From Bacillus sp. FJAT-27264 (GTDB lineage Bacteria > Bacillota > Bacilli > Paenibacillales > Paenibacillaceae): DNA of 64,000 nt. Positions 1 through 8,596 of the stretch are shown piece after piece. The stretch covers positions 1 to 64,000 of the forward strand of contig NZ_MAQW01000003.1 in NCBI RefSeq assembly GCF_001682855.1. The letters run 5' to 3'. Position numbers and translations under genes: made by a program. The notes beneath the pieces were generated by a model. The model had not been told where the DNA came from, ran no database searches, and saw only the letters and a program-made list of their open reading frames with translations. Numbering within the stretch: position 1 is the first letter of the stretch; every line of letters starts with the position of its first letter.

Positions 1-6
1 AGGAAT

Positions 7-15
7 CTCTCCTTT
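7..15 (-). promoter_or_regulatory. Ribosome binding site of a gene beyond the left edge
   Basis: On the minus strand this reads AAAGGAGAG and is followed by the window edge within six bases. It is a strong Shine-Dalgarno sequence placed to start a minus-strand gene that lies to the left of the window, so only its leader is visible here. Confidence 0.5.
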
Positions 16-71
16 CTGTTTTTATTATATAGCCATATTACGAGCAGCCTATTCTTGATTTCACAACAATT

Positions 72-203
72 TTAGATTTTTATTAATTCGGTTATCGGAC
101 CATGTTCTTGTCCCTCGACAAATATATATACACGATTTTTTAAGAAATCCACTTTCTGATTTACTATCAACCACGCCGCGCACAGGGAACAATGAGGAAG
201 CAT
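72..203 (-). CDS. Possible small protein, 43 aa, unrecognised
   Basis: An ATG at 203 is preceded by AAGGTGGGTG a few bases upstream and opens a 43-codon frame. The protein starts MLPHCSLC, with two cysteines spaced CxxC near the N-terminus, and ends in a charged stretch with the motif VEGQEHGP. It lies on the same strand as the MFS gene and could be distal in its transcript, or the 3' remnant of a larger decayed gene. A different overlapping frame at 61..273 is longer but has no ribosome binding site and less protein-like composition. I do not recognise a family. Confidence 0.25.
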   Translation of the reverse strand: MLPHCSLCAAWLIVNQKVDFLKNRVYIFVEGQEHGPITELIKI

Positions 204-280
204 CTACACCCACCTTTTTCCTTGTAAGTAGCTGTAAGTTCATCAGGTTAAGGGTCTTATCTATTCTTAACATTTAAAAC

Positions 281-421
281 TCAGATTCCCGAACATCTCC
301 AAGCTTCGTACCATTGCTTTAGCTCTGCGTCAAACTCCCTCTCAAGCATACCTGCTCGCACTGTTATTTCTTTGTCAGTAGTCACTCGGCTCTTTCTTTC
401 CTTCTCTGATTTGAACTCCAT
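281..421 (-). CDS. Possible small charged protein, 46 aa, unrecognised
   Basis: This frame is highly charged and helical in character, starting MEFKSEKERKSR and ending with QWYEAWRCSGI. An AAAGGAGG site at 441..448 lies next to the MFS stop codon, which suggests translational coupling, but it is 19 bases from the ATG at 421 and 16 from an in-frame TTG at 424, wider than usual. It may be a short regulator-like protein or a C-terminal scrap of a larger gene. No family is recognised. Confidence 0.25.
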   Translation of the reverse strand: MEFKSEKERKSRVTTDKEITVRAGMLEREFDAELKQWYEAWRCSGI

Positions 422-450
422 CAATCGCTTACGAAACGATCCTCCTTTTA

Positions 451-1776
451 TTAATTGGATTGGATTTGTTGACGACCGGATACATAGTAACGCATCAGCA
501 CGATCAATGAGCAAATGCTGATCACAGTCAAGACTACGTACACATTTTTATAGGCATGAACCAGCGAAACCTTATCTTGAAAAGCAAGCAGCATTCCGCA
601 AACCGCAACGGAAACTGAACCGCCGAAAAATTGAATCAGCTGCATAAAGCCCATGCCCGAACCGATTAGCTCAGTAGGCAAAATACGTGACGTTTCGTTA
701 TTTAACGACGATAATGAGGTCGAGACTGCCGGAGAGAAGAATAGATACCCGAAGAGAATGACAGTCGATGACACGCCGAGGTTCGACCAAAAAGCGATCA
801 ATACCAAAGCCAACATGCCTTGACCGATCAACAGAAACCGAAAATTTCCGTAGCGGTCGATCCAGCGTCCTACGAAACTCGTGAGCATGGCGGATAAAAT
901 GGCCCCCGGCGCGATCGTAAAGCCAATTTCTAGCGGCGATCTGCTGAATAAGTTCGCTAGTGCAAGCGGCATTAAAAACAGATTGCCAAGATACATGAAC
1001 AAAATGCAGAATCCAACTACAAGCAATTTCCGATATGCGGGTAAAGCAAATACAGCTGGATTGATGAAGGATGCCTTGGCACGTTTGAGGTAGACAGCAT
1101 GGACCACAATCGATAACAGTCCGACTCCCAGCCAAATGATCGAGCGCTGCGATACAGCAATCAAAATTGTCACAGCATTTACGACGGTCAAAAGAGCGCC
1201 TGCGATGTCAAACTTAAACGGCTTGGGCTGCTCTTTAGGAAGTAAACGCAGCAAAATCGGAAGAAGGACAAGCACGAGGCAAGTGATGGCGAACAATCCG
1301 TTCCAACCGATGTATTCGCTGATCAGCCCACCTATAATTGGCCCGAGCCCAAATGCCATAGCAGATCCCGCAGAGATCATAGAAATCGCGCTGCCGCGTC
1401 TTTCATAAGGAACATACCGGCTGGCGATGATGAGACCGAGTCCCGCCATCGAACCGGCGCCTGCGGACTGCGCGATCCGCGCTATTAGCAACGTGTGAAA
1501 ACTGCTCGCGAATATACCGAAAACGGAAGAAAGCCCGAGTATCGTGAGCCCGACTGACAACAATCTTCGAATGGGCAGCGTGTCGGAAAGCCTGCTATAA
1601 ATGACCGTTGACAAGGTGTAGCCTATCGAGTAGCTGGAAACAATCCAAGAGCCGAGGTCTGCTGAAACGCCTATATCACGAATGATGCTTGGAATGGAGA
1701 CATTAAACATTGTCGTGTTCATGATGACGATGAACGTGCCTATTGTCCATACCAGTATGACAATCTTATCTTTCAT
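451..1776 (-). CDS. MFS drug/proton antiporter, DHA family
   Basis: A 441-residue, almost entirely hydrophobic protein with at least twelve membrane segments, like the TetL/EmrB-type multidrug and tetracycline exporters. An MFS signature loop (SRLSDTLPIRRLL) lies near residues 60-73, and a motif-C-like antiporter segment (FGLGPIIGG) near residues 140-150. Drug/H+ exporters of this kind expel toxic small molecules across the cytoplasmic membrane. The ATG is preceded by AGGACGG. Upstream, at 1849..1894, is an inverted repeat matching the TetR-type operator found before the cysteine hydrolase operon and the tetR gene at 12 kb, so this exporter is probably derepressed by the same signal. The substrate cannot be told from sequence. 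Confidence 0.85.
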   Translation of the reverse strand: MKDKIVILVWTIGTFIVIMNTTMFNVSIPSIIRDIGVSADLGSWIVSSYSIGYTLSTVIYSRLSDTLPIRRLLSVGLTILGLSSVFGIFASSFHTLLIARIAQSAGAGSMAGLGLIIASRYVPYERRGSAISMISAGSAMAFGLGPIIGGLISEYIGWNGLFAITCLVLVLLPILLRLLPKEQPKPFKFDIAGALLTVVNAVTILIAVSQRSIIWLGVGLLSIVVHAVYLKRAKASFINPAVFALPAYRKLLVVGFCILFMYLGNLFLMPLALANLFSRSPLEIGFTIAPGAILSAMLTSFVGRWIDRYGNFRFLLIGQGMLALVLIAFWSNLGVSSTVILFGYLFFSPAVSTSLSSLNNETSRILPTELIGSGMGFMQLIQFFGGSVSVAVCGMLLAFQDKVSLVHAYKNVYVVLTVISICSLIVLMRYYVSGRQQIQSN

Positions 1777-1848
1777 GTGAATACCGTCCTATCATGTTGT
1801 GTATACTTCTAGTTACCAAGTGGATCGCTTCATTTCTAAAACAAACAA

Positions 1849-1894
1849 TTTAAGAACGATCATTCAAAAATGTATTCGAAAGATCGTTCTTAAA
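1849..1894. promoter_or_regulatory. TetR-type operator upstream of the MFS gene
   Basis: Perfect 13-base arms, TTTAAGAACGATC at 1849..1861 and its complement at 1882..1894, with a 20-base spacer. The same half-site occurs at 4166..4209 and 12611..12654. The CGATCG-centred half-site is typical of TetR/AcrR operators. Binding by the tetR product at 12005..12577 is inferred. Confidence 0.75.
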
Positions 1895-1958
1895 TTTGAA
1901 ATCATTCTACCTCAATGTTTTTGTAACCACCACAAACTCTACAATCCGTGTTCTAAGA

Positions 1959-2390
1959 TCAACTCACCACGTTCGTGATGACTTCGATATTACCGCGGGT
2001 TGCTCGGGCATAAGGGCAAACATCGTGGGCTTCCTCGACGATTTGTTGCGCAATGCTCGTCTCTACACCCTTAATAGCGATGTCCATGTTTACTGACAAG
2101 ACAAACCCGTCATTTGCATCCTTGCCGATCGTAACATTTGACGTTATTTTTATGCCTTCCGATTTGATTCTATGTTTTCTCAGAACAACACCTAGCGCAC
2201 CTTCAAAACATGCGGCAAATCCCGCTGCGAACAGTTGCTCAGGGTTGGTTCCGTCTCCGCCGGGGCCTCCCATTTCCTTAGGAACTTTTAAGTCAATATC
2301 AAGAATGCCATCGCTGGAGACCGCTTTGCCTTCTCTTCCGCCTTCCACCATCACAGTAGCTGTGTACAATTTCTTTTCTATTTTATCCAT
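1959..2390 (-). CDS. ohr: Organic hydroperoxide resistance protein, Ohr/OsmC family
   Basis: A 143-residue OsmC-fold peroxidase. Ohr reduces organic hydroperoxides with a pair of cysteines and lipoyl-linked electrons in the cytoplasm. Both redox cysteines are present: C61 in AACFEGAL and C125 in the VCPYARAT motif, with an arginine near residue 19 that normally polarises the peroxidatic thiolate. The length fits the family. AGGAGG lies nine bases before the ATG and the gene starts 15 bases after the aldo/keto reductase stop, so it is the third gene of an operon with the cysteine hydrolase and the reductase. Ohr is usually controlled by OhrR; here the operon promoter carries a TetR-type palindrome instead. 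Confidence 0.92.
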   Translation of the reverse strand: MDKIEKKLYTATVMVEGGREGKAVSSDGILDIDLKVPKEMGGPGGDGTNPEQLFAAGFAACFEGALGVVLRKHRIKSEGIKITSNVTIGKDANDGFVLSVNMDIAIKGVETSIAQQIVEEAHDVCPYARATRGNIEVITNVVS

Positions 2391-2405
2391 ATTTAATATC
2401 CTCCT

Positions 2406-3365
2406 TTAGATCATGCTATTTTCCCATGAACCTCGAATTTCCACATCGCTCGATTTCGCGGCTTGTTCCAGATCTTCAATTTCCTTATTCGTCAATTTGA
2501 CGTCAATAGCAGAAATAGCGCTAGCGATATGCGATGGTTTTGTAACGCCGATAATCGGTACCGTTCCCTTAGTAATTGCCCAGGCAATGGCGATCTCAGC
2601 AGGATTGACTTGATGACGGAAGCCGATTTCTCGCATCACTTCGATCAGATTTTCAAGTTTGGCAAATACCTCTTCATTGAAGGCGTCTCCTCTTCGGGTT
2701 CCAGCCTTAAAAGGATTCTTCGTATTATACTTACCGGTTAATGCCCCTTGTTCCAATACCATATAGGAGAAAAATAGCAAGTCATTGGCTTTGCAATACT
2801 CAATGATGCCTGCTTCTTCTGAGGACCGGTAGAGTAGACTGTAATGGTTTTGGACGGCTGATAGCTGAAGGCCCTCTTGTGCCAATATGTCCACGGCGAT
2901 CTTAATCTCCTCTAAGCTGTGATTAGAAACGCCTACGTATTTGACTTTTCCGCTTTTCATTAACGGGATCAGTTTGGAAGTCCAACGCTGAACGTTTTTC
3001 GGATTGTGAATCCATAAAATATCGACATGATCCTTTCCAAGGCGCTTTAAGCTTCCTGCGAAGGACTCTTCAACAGCATCGTCTGACTGCTCTCCCATCG
3101 GCGTGAATTTCGTTGAGAGCAGAACATCATCTCTCCCATGAATGAATTTTCCTAAAATCGTTTCCGAAGCGCCCATGCCATAAACTGCTGCCGTGTCCCA
3201 AAGATTCAATCCGGCATTCATTGCCTCATTAAATATAGGCTTTAGATCCTCGTCCATCAGGTTATTCCCAAAAATGGCATCCCCTCCGTTGGCGCCGGTT
3301 CCCCAAGACCAGGTACCCAGGGCTACAGCCGGGATATGGGTGTTCTTTAATTGAACAGTTTTCAT
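2406..3365 (-). CDS. Aldo/keto reductase
   Basis: A 319-residue NADPH-dependent oxidoreductase of the aldo/keto reductase TIM-barrel family, which reduces aldehydes and ketones. The catalytic tetrad is visible: D57 and Y62 in LWDTAAVYG, K86 in LSTKF and H120 in LWIHNP. A GVSNHS motif follows, as in the YhdN/Tas group. It sits between the cysteine hydrolase upstream and Ohr downstream on the same strand with short gaps, consistent with a detoxification operon. GGGGAG precedes the ATG by nine bases. The substrate is unknown. Confidence 0.9.
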   Translation of the reverse strand: MKTVQLKNTHIPAVALGTWSWGTGANGGDAIFGNNLMDEDLKPIFNEAMNAGLNLWDTAAVYGMGASETILGKFIHGRDDVLLSTKFTPMGEQSDDAVEESFAGSLKRLGKDHVDILWIHNPKNVQRWTSKLIPLMKSGKVKYVGVSNHSLEEIKIAVDILAQEGLQLSAVQNHYSLLYRSSEEAGIIEYCKANDLLFFSYMVLEQGALTGKYNTKNPFKAGTRRGDAFNEEVFAKLENLIEVMREIGFRHQVNPAEIAIAWAITKGTVPIIGVTKPSHIASAISAIDVKLTNKEIEDLEQAAKSSDVEIRGSWENSMI

Positions 3366-3396
3366 AGTACGTCTCTCCCCTTTCTTCTATAAGCTT

Positions 3397-4011
3397 TTAC
3401 ACCTCAGCAAGAAGTTCTTTTGTTGTTAAAATGGCATGCGCAAAGGTCGGGCCATTAATTTCATGCGCAACACGCATAGCCTCTTTACTGAAAGCAGCTG
3501 TTGCATCTTTTACAAGTGTGACATGGTAACCAAGCTCCATACCAAAGCGTGCTGTTGCTTCGATGCACGTATTAGCCAACAAACCTACAACGATTATCTT
3601 TTGTACACCGTGCATTTTAAGTTGATGATCCAGGTCAGTGTTTGCGAACCCGCTGCTGCCCCAGTGCTCTTTAATAATTACATCACCCTTTTGAGGTTGA
3701 AAATCCGGATGGAATTCCCCGCCCCATGAACCTTTAGCAAATGTCTGTCTTTCTTTGACACCAAGCTGATAAGGCGTTGGGTACAACCAATTTTCAAAAT
3801 CATCGGGTTCAGATCTGTGGTGAGGAACAAAGAAAACTTGAATGCCGGCTTCTCGAACAGCGTTAACAATTTCTTTTAAATGTTCGAGCAAGTTGACGGA
3901 GTCTGCTACTTCTTTAGCACGAGGGAAACTCTTACCTTCAGTCGATAAGAAATCATTGTAAGGGTCAACCAAAAGGAGCCCTGTTGTTGTTTGATCGTAT
4001 AAATTTGTCAT
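3397..4011 (-). CDS. Cysteine hydrolase, isochorismatase family (copy 1)
   Basis: A 204-residue isochorismatase-fold hydrolase. The family triad is present: D16 in LLVDPYNDF, K114 in VIIKEHWG and C149 in ANTCIEATAR. Members cleave nicotinamide, isochorismate, ureido or other amide substrates; the motifs do not fix which. It is the first gene of an operon with the aldo/keto reductase and Ohr. A second copy of the same length, differing at a minority of residues, is encoded at 11360..11974. Both copies are preceded by tetR sequence, but here the tetR is reduced to a remnant. Confidence 0.9.
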   Translation of the reverse strand: MTNLYDQTTTGLLLVDPYNDFLSTEGKSFPRAKEVADSVNLLEHLKEIVNAVREAGIQVFFVPHHRSEPDDFENWLYPTPYQLGVKERQTFAKGSWGGEFHPDFQPQKGDVIIKEHWGSSGFANTDLDHQLKMHGVQKIIVVGLLANTCIEATARFGMELGYHVTLVKDATAAFSKEAMRVAHEINGPTFAHAILTTKELLAEV

Positions 4012-4044
4012 GGACTAAAACTCCCTTCTGAATTATGAACCTAA

Positions 4045-4150
4045 TCAAATACGGGCAGATTTATTTCAATAGTTTTGACGTCATTGTTCTCTGTCCGATG
4101 TAGTTTTTACCATCACGCGAATTCGTATACGGTCTTCCGTCTCCTTTCAA
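4045..4150 (-). pseudogene. Collapsed tetR remnant
   Basis: This stretch matches the two ends of the intact tetR at 12005..12577. The minus strand encodes RVMVKTTSDRE followed by a stop, matching RVMVKTTTDRD near the C-terminus of the intact regulator, and is joined almost directly to the tetR ribosome binding site and leader (CTCCTTTCAAAGC on the plus strand, identical at both loci). About 170 codons in between are missing. It is best read as an internal deletion in a duplicated hydrolase-tetR cassette. Confidence 0.75.
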
Positions 4151-4165
4151 AGCAAATTTAACATA

Positions 4166-4209
4166 TTAAGAACGATCGGTCAAGAATAATATTTACTGAT
4201 CGTTCTTAA
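4166..4209. promoter_or_regulatory. TetR-type operator upstream of the hydrolase operon
   Basis: Arms TTAAGAACGATC at 4166..4177 and the complement at 4198..4209, the left arm extending to GGTCAAGA as in the site at 12611..12654. It lies where the promoter for the remnant and the downstream cysteine hydrolase-reductase-Ohr operon should be. It remains intact although its adjacent regulator gene is lost. Confidence 0.75.
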
Positions 4210-4244
4210 ATTATTTATACCAATTAACTGGAACGTTGCTAGAC

Positions 4245-6014
4245 CTATAACTTGAACTGCTTCACGAGCAGAAGCATTTCTTCAGATATTTGGCTCATCG
4301 AGTCCGCCGACGCAGAGATTTCTTCCATAGTTGTGAGTTGTTCCGCCGTGGAGGTGGAAATCGTCTGTGCCAGATCGTTGGACCAGACCGCCATGCGATC
4401 GATTTCCTGCAGGGAAGCGTTGAACTCCTGAGAGCTTGCGGATATTTGTTCAGCTGCAGCAGAGGTCTCCTGTACGTGATACACAGCGCTGCGTGTTGCG
4501 AGAAGAATTCTTTGGAAAGCCTCCCCCGAGTGCCGGATGGAATCAACGCCAATCTGCACCTCCTGATCCCCTTGATCCATAGCAGTCGCGGCTTTGTTTA
4601 TATCGATCAGAATGACCTGAATCAGTTCAGTGACCTCCATTGCGGATGTCCTGGAGCGCTCCGCCAGCTTTCTGATCTCATCCGCAACAACTGCAAATCC
4701 TTTACCCTGTTCGCCGGCCCGTGCAGCCTCAATCGCTGCATTCAGCGCGAGCAGATTGGTTTGCGACGAAATGGCCGTCATCGCATCAATGATTTCGCCA
4801 ATCTGATGTGACCGCTCGTTCAACTGATTGATGATCAATGAGAGTTTACCCACCGTTGTGGATACCGCAAGCATTTGATCCGCTGACTTTGTAATCAGCC
4901 CGTTTCCATGTTCAGCGTGACTTAAAGTAACTTGTGAAGCCTCAAAAGCTGTTGATGAGGTGGATGTGATACGCTGTGCGCTGGCAGACAGCTGCTCCAT
5001 CGCATAGGTGCTCTCCTGTAGACTTGTTTTCTGCGTTTCATTGCTCAAGGCCACTTCTTGTGCAGATACGGAAATTCGGTCTGTCGCGGATGTCGTTTCT
5101 CCGAAGGTGACGGACAAGTCGCGGGAAGCCGATGACAAGGCATCAGCATTAGACAGCAGCCCCTGCGTCAGCTCTCTTAATCGGCTATGCATGGTCTGAA
5201 AGGAAGCATACAAGTCACCGATTTCATCCTGGCTATGTATGGAAATCGTACGTTGTGACAAATCGCCAGAGGCGACTTGTTTAGCCAGTTGCGTCAGCTG
5301 GATAAGTGGCCTGGTAAGATTCCTCGCAAGCAAGATAACGATAATCCCGCCAACTGTAATACAGCCCAGCAGCGAATACACAGTGGCTTGAACTATATGT
5401 TGCTGTCCTGCGTTATAATCCGTGGTATAGGAGCCAGCTACAATTGTCCAACCCCAGTTTGGTTCCCTTAACGAATAGGCAATTTTCATAGCATTTACTC
5501 CTGAATCGGGTAGTGGCCACCTGTATAGGGTAACTCCACCACCCGGCTGCTGCCCCTTATGGAGCATATCCCGGATATGATAGAAGCCGTCTATTGTTTG
5601 CTTGTCTCAAAAGCTCTCCCCTTCCTGTGTCGGGTGGGCAACCAGATCACCTTTGTCGTTTAGAACAAAGAAATACCCGTGTTTCCCAATATCTATATTT
5701 GTATTGATGGTTCGTGTACCATCCGGCCGCTTTGGCCCAAGAAGCAGTTGCTTCATTTTCTCTTGCGCCTCTTCCTTGCTTAAGGTGTCTTTCCTCGTGG
5801 CATCCTCGAACGAATCGATAAGCTGTGCAGCCATATGAACCGTGTTTCGGAGATTGGTCTCCGTTTCCAAATCGCTTTCACGGGCTGAAATCCAGATACT
5901 CATGCTTCCTATGAGCAATGCAGGAATGATCAGGATTGCGAATTCGATGACCAGCAATTTATTCCGGATGGTGAACCGCCATTGTCTTGGATTTGGTTTT
6001 GTCTTTGTTTTCAT
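4245..6014 (-). pseudogene. Methyl-accepting chemotaxis protein interrupted by an in-frame UGA
   Basis: Read through, this is a 589-codon MCP. It starts at the ATG at 6014, preceded by AGGGGGG, and has an N-terminal transmembrane segment, an extracytoplasmic single-Cache domain, a second membrane segment, HAMP and a full signalling domain with the conserved hairpin (residues [18 protein letters not shown]). A TGA at 5607..5609 stops translation inside the Cache domain, after HPTQEGESF. The 13 codons after it and the rest of the protein continue in the same frame, so a single TGG-to-TGA change is the simplest cause. The pieces would be a 135-residue N-terminal stub and, from the ATG at 5567, a 440-residue protein keeping one membrane segment, HAMP and signalling domain. 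It is probably non-functional as a receptor, unless the stop is a sequencing error or is read through. Confidence 0.85.
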
Positions 6015-6095
6015 GGTTATCCCCCCTGTAAAGCTTCTTAAGTAACAGCTGCAAGGCAGCATAATGTGTAGTCGAATGAAACTGGATGATATCAA

Positions 6096-6131
6096 AAACA
6101 GCAGTCCAAAGTCCCCTTTGAACTGCTGTCA
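6096..6131 (-). terminator. Rho-independent terminator after dinB
   Basis: The stem ACAGCAGT...ACTGCTGT is followed on the minus strand by a TTTTT run. It ends the DinB transcript and separates it from the MCP gene. Confidence 0.7.
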
Positions 6132-6149
6132 TGGCTCAGAATCGGATGA

Positions 6150-6611
6150 TTATTTCAATGCCTTCAGCAAAGCGGAGACAAAGCCGATATGATCGGTCGC
6201 ATGCAATACCGTGGAAATTATCAGCTCGCCAAACGTCTCGGCCTTCAAAAAGCTTTCTTTTACCGGTACGTCGAGCTTGTCCGCCAGTAATTCCCGAATC
6301 TCGTCCGGCTGTTTTCTTAATTGGTCAATCAGCACATCCCAACCGGGTGGTTCCCCCTGCCAGTCTGCGGGCTTCGTTCCATAAGCAAAAAAGTCCTTGT
6401 AGCTTACAGGAAGCTTCTTATTCAGCATGAATTCTGAAAGACCGAATACATGAAACTCTGTCACAGTAAGCACATGACCAATATGCCAATGAATGCTGTT
6501 CTTGAAGCCTTCCGGCACAAGTTTACGCTTGTCCTCCGGACACTGGGCAACCAGCTCTACGAATTGATGATGACGATTCTTCAAAATGTCGAAAATAAAA
6601 TCTGCTCTCAT
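6150..6611 (-). CDS. DinB family protein (DinB_2)
   Basis: A 153-residue four-helix-bundle protein of the DinB/YfiT superfamily, many of which are metal-dependent thiol transferases or of unknown role. The usual metal-binding histidines are visible: H43/H46 in HWHIGH and H137/H141 in the C-terminal HATDHIGF motif. GAGGAGG lies eight bases before the ATG. It is followed by its own terminator and starts 22 bases after the msrAB stop, so the two may be co-transcribed. The exact reaction cannot be deduced. Confidence 0.85.
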   Translation of the reverse strand: MRADFIFDILKNRHHQFVELVAQCPEDKRKLVPEGFKNSIHWHIGHVLTVTEFHVFGLSEFMLNKKLPVSYKDFFAYGTKPADWQGEPPGWDVLIDQLRKQPDEIRELLADKLDVPVKESFLKAETFGELIISTVLHATDHIGFVSALLKALK

Positions 6612-6632
6612 GTTTTGGGCCTCCTCATATTA

Positions 6633-7769
6633 CTATTCTTCGAATTTTTCGACATAAGCGCCATAGCCTGTGGCCTCAAGCTCATTCTTTGGAATAAACT
6701 TCAAAGCTGCCGAGTTAATACAATATCTAAGCCCTGTTGGCTCAGGACCATCTTCAAACAGATCACCCAGGAAGGAATCGGCATCCCGGCTTCTGACTTG
6801 GGTACCCGCCGAGAACAAGCCGCGTTTTTCTTTCAGCAGAACATGTTCCTTGTCAAGCGGCTGTGTGAAGCTGGGCCAGCCTGTTCCAGCGTCGAATTTA
6901 TCTTTAGAGCTGAATAATGGCTCACCGGAAACAATATCTACGTAAATGCCTTCTTGCTTGTTATCCCAATATTCATTCTCGAACGGCCGCTCATCTGCGT
7001 CGTTCTGAGTCACATCGTATTGAAGCTTTGTTAATGCTTTTAGCTTCTCCGCTTTGTTGAAGTCCTTCTCGTTGCCGACCTGATCAGCGACCGCTATTGT
7101 ATGTTCTGCTCCCCAGGTACGGTCCAAATAGGCGTCCCGGCCCGAAACAAACTGAGTAATCCTATAGCTGATCGGATTTTTCTTATAATAGTCCTGATGC
7201 TCTTCCTCCGCCATGTAGAATTTAGATGCAGCCGCAATCTCGGTTACAATTGGCTTGTCAAATTTTCCGGAGGCCGCAAGTGCATCTCTAGATGCTTCAG
7301 CGGCGGCTTTTTGCTCCTCGCTATTGTAGAACACAGCCGTGTGATACTGTGAACCAAGGTTATCAAACTGGCCGTCTGCATTTGTAGGGTCAATGCTATG
7401 CCAGAAAACCTGAAGTAGCTTCTTATACGAAATCTGGCTCGGGTTATAACGGATTTCCACAGATTCGAGATGTCCGGTTCCTCCTGAAGATACTTCGTTA
7501 TAGGTCGGATTCTGAGTACGCCCTCCGGTATAACCAGCGGACACACTCAAAACGCCTTCGAGGTCCTCAAAATACGGCTCGAGCTGCCAGAAGCAGCCTC
7601 CTGCAAAAACTGCGGTTTCATATTTCATTGCGGAATCGGCATGAGCGATATTCACGGGCTTATGTTCCTCCATCATGTTTGAGGATTTGATAGGTGCATT
7701 GTAGAAGGAATAGGACATGACGACAAAAGCAACGGGCAGTATGAAAAATCGAATTTTTTTGAACTTCAA
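6633..7769 (-). CDS. msrAB: Membrane-anchored MsrA-MsrB methionine sulfoxide reductase fusion
   Basis: A 378-residue fusion that reduces both diastereomers of methionine sulfoxide in proteins. Residues 6-25 form a hydrophobic N-terminal anchor or signal, so it probably acts outside the cell or on the outer membrane face. The MsrA domain carries the GCFW active site (C59). The MsrB domain carries GTGWPSF and the catalytic RYCINS motif (about C350), and lacks the CxxC zinc cysteines, as in the zinc-free MsrB subgroup. I place the start at a TTG at 7769 because AGGAGG lies nine bases upstream; a longer frame to 7913 would run across the terminator at 7810..7836. The neighbouring two-component system is transcribed separately. 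Confidence 0.9.
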   Translation of the reverse strand: MKFKKIRFFILPVAFVVMSYSFYNAPIKSSNMMEEHKPVNIAHADSAMKYETAVFAGGCFWQLEPYFEDLEGVLSVSAGYTGGRTQNPTYNEVSSGGTGHLESVEIRYNPSQISYKKLLQVFWHSIDPTNADGQFDNLGSQYHTAVFYNSEEQKAAAEASRDALAASGKFDKPIVTEIAAASKFYMAEEEHQDYYKKNPISYRITQFVSGRDAYLDRTWGAEHTIAVADQVGNEKDFNKAEKLKALTKLQYDVTQNDADERPFENEYWDNKQEGIYVDIVSGEPLFSSKDKFDAGTGWPSFTQPLDKEHVLLKEKRGLFSAGTQVRSRDADSFLGDLFEDGPEPTGLRYCINSAALKFIPKNELEATGYGAYVEKFEE

Positions 7770-7809
7770 TTCCAGCCACCTCCTTTTCTTAATTTGAATT
7801 TTATCAAGA

Positions 7810-7836
7810 AAAAACCCGCAGCAAATGTGCGGGTTG
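7810..7836 (-). terminator. Terminator of the two-component operon
   Basis: Stem AACCCGCA...TGCGGGTT, followed on the minus strand by TTTTTTC. It lies between the response regulator stop and the msrAB start and argues for a separate msrAB promoter. Confidence 0.8.
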
Positions 7837-7933
7837 TCATGAATTTTATGCATTTTAAACCGTCTTTTTAGCGATCTGATATGAGGATTTTCATACCCCC
7901 TGCCAAAAGTCATGGTTGTTCGGTTACTTAAAG

Positions 7934-8596
7934 TTACATAAAATGACGCACTGAAAATACCGCCGCCTGTGTTCGGTCACGCAGCTCGAGTTTGGCCATC
8001 AAGCTGGATACATGGTTCTTGACAGTCCCTTCCGAAATAAGCAGCTGGCCGGCAATTTCCTTATTATTCAGGCCCTGGCCCAATAAAGCCAGAATTTCTT
8101 TCTCCCGATCAGTCAGACTTTCCAGCAGCTTGTTGGCATTTGCATTCAGCAGCGGGGGCTGCATGGACGGGACAGCCTGTATTTTATTCAATTCCTTTAG
8201 CAGCATGGCCGTAATATCAGGCTGAAGGACTGTTCCTCCATTGTATATCGTTTGAATAGCGCTGACTATAGCCTCAGAAGGCATGTCCTTCAGCAAATAG
8301 CCATGTACACCCTTCTCCAGTACCTGAAGAATCAATTCTGCATCATCGAATGTGGTCAAAATCAATACTTTAGTCTCGGGGAAGTGCCTTAAAATCAGCT
8401 CAGAGCCTTCCACGCCGTCCATACCAGGCATACGGATGTCCATTAAAACGACATCAGGCCGAAGTTCTGTGACTTTGGCATACGCATCCCGTCCGTCAAT
8501 GGCTGTTCCAACCACTTCCATACCTAGCTCCAAGTTGAGGATGGTCGCCAGACCTTCCCGCATGAGCCGCTGATCGTCAACTACCAGTATTCTCAA
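7934..8596 (-). CDS. NarL/LuxR-family response regulator
   Basis: A 220-residue DNA-binding response regulator. The receiver domain (about 1-120) has the acidic pair in VVDDQRL, the phosphoacceptor aspartate in [10 protein letters not shown], and a conserved lysine near DMPSEA. The C-terminal LuxR-type helix-turn-helix (about 150-215) contains [15 protein letters not shown] and KEIA...[12 protein letters not shown]. It overlaps the kinase gene by 20 bases, so the pair is translationally coupled. The target genes are not shown by the sequence; this class often answers cell-envelope or membrane-fluidity stress (LiaR, DesR). Confidence 0.93.
   Translation of the reverse strand: MRILVVDDQRLMREGLATILNLELGMEVVGTAIDGRDAYAKVTELRPDVVLMDIRMPGMDGVEGSELILRHFPETKVLILTTFDDAELILQVLEKGVHGYLLKDMPSEAIVSAIQTIYNGGTVLQPDITAMLLKELNKIQAVPSMQPPLLNANANKLLESLTDREKEILALLGQGLNNKEIAGQLLISEGTVKNHVSSLMAKLELRDRTQAAVFSVRHFM

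Noticed and set aside
61-273. Longer 70-codon minus-strand frame at the left end
   Set aside because: No ribosome binding site at its start; the overlapping frame at 72..203 is better supported, though still weak.
6633-7913. Extended N-terminus of msrAB to 7913
   Set aside because: It would translate through the terminator at 7810..7836; the TTG at 7769 has a well-spaced AGGAGG.
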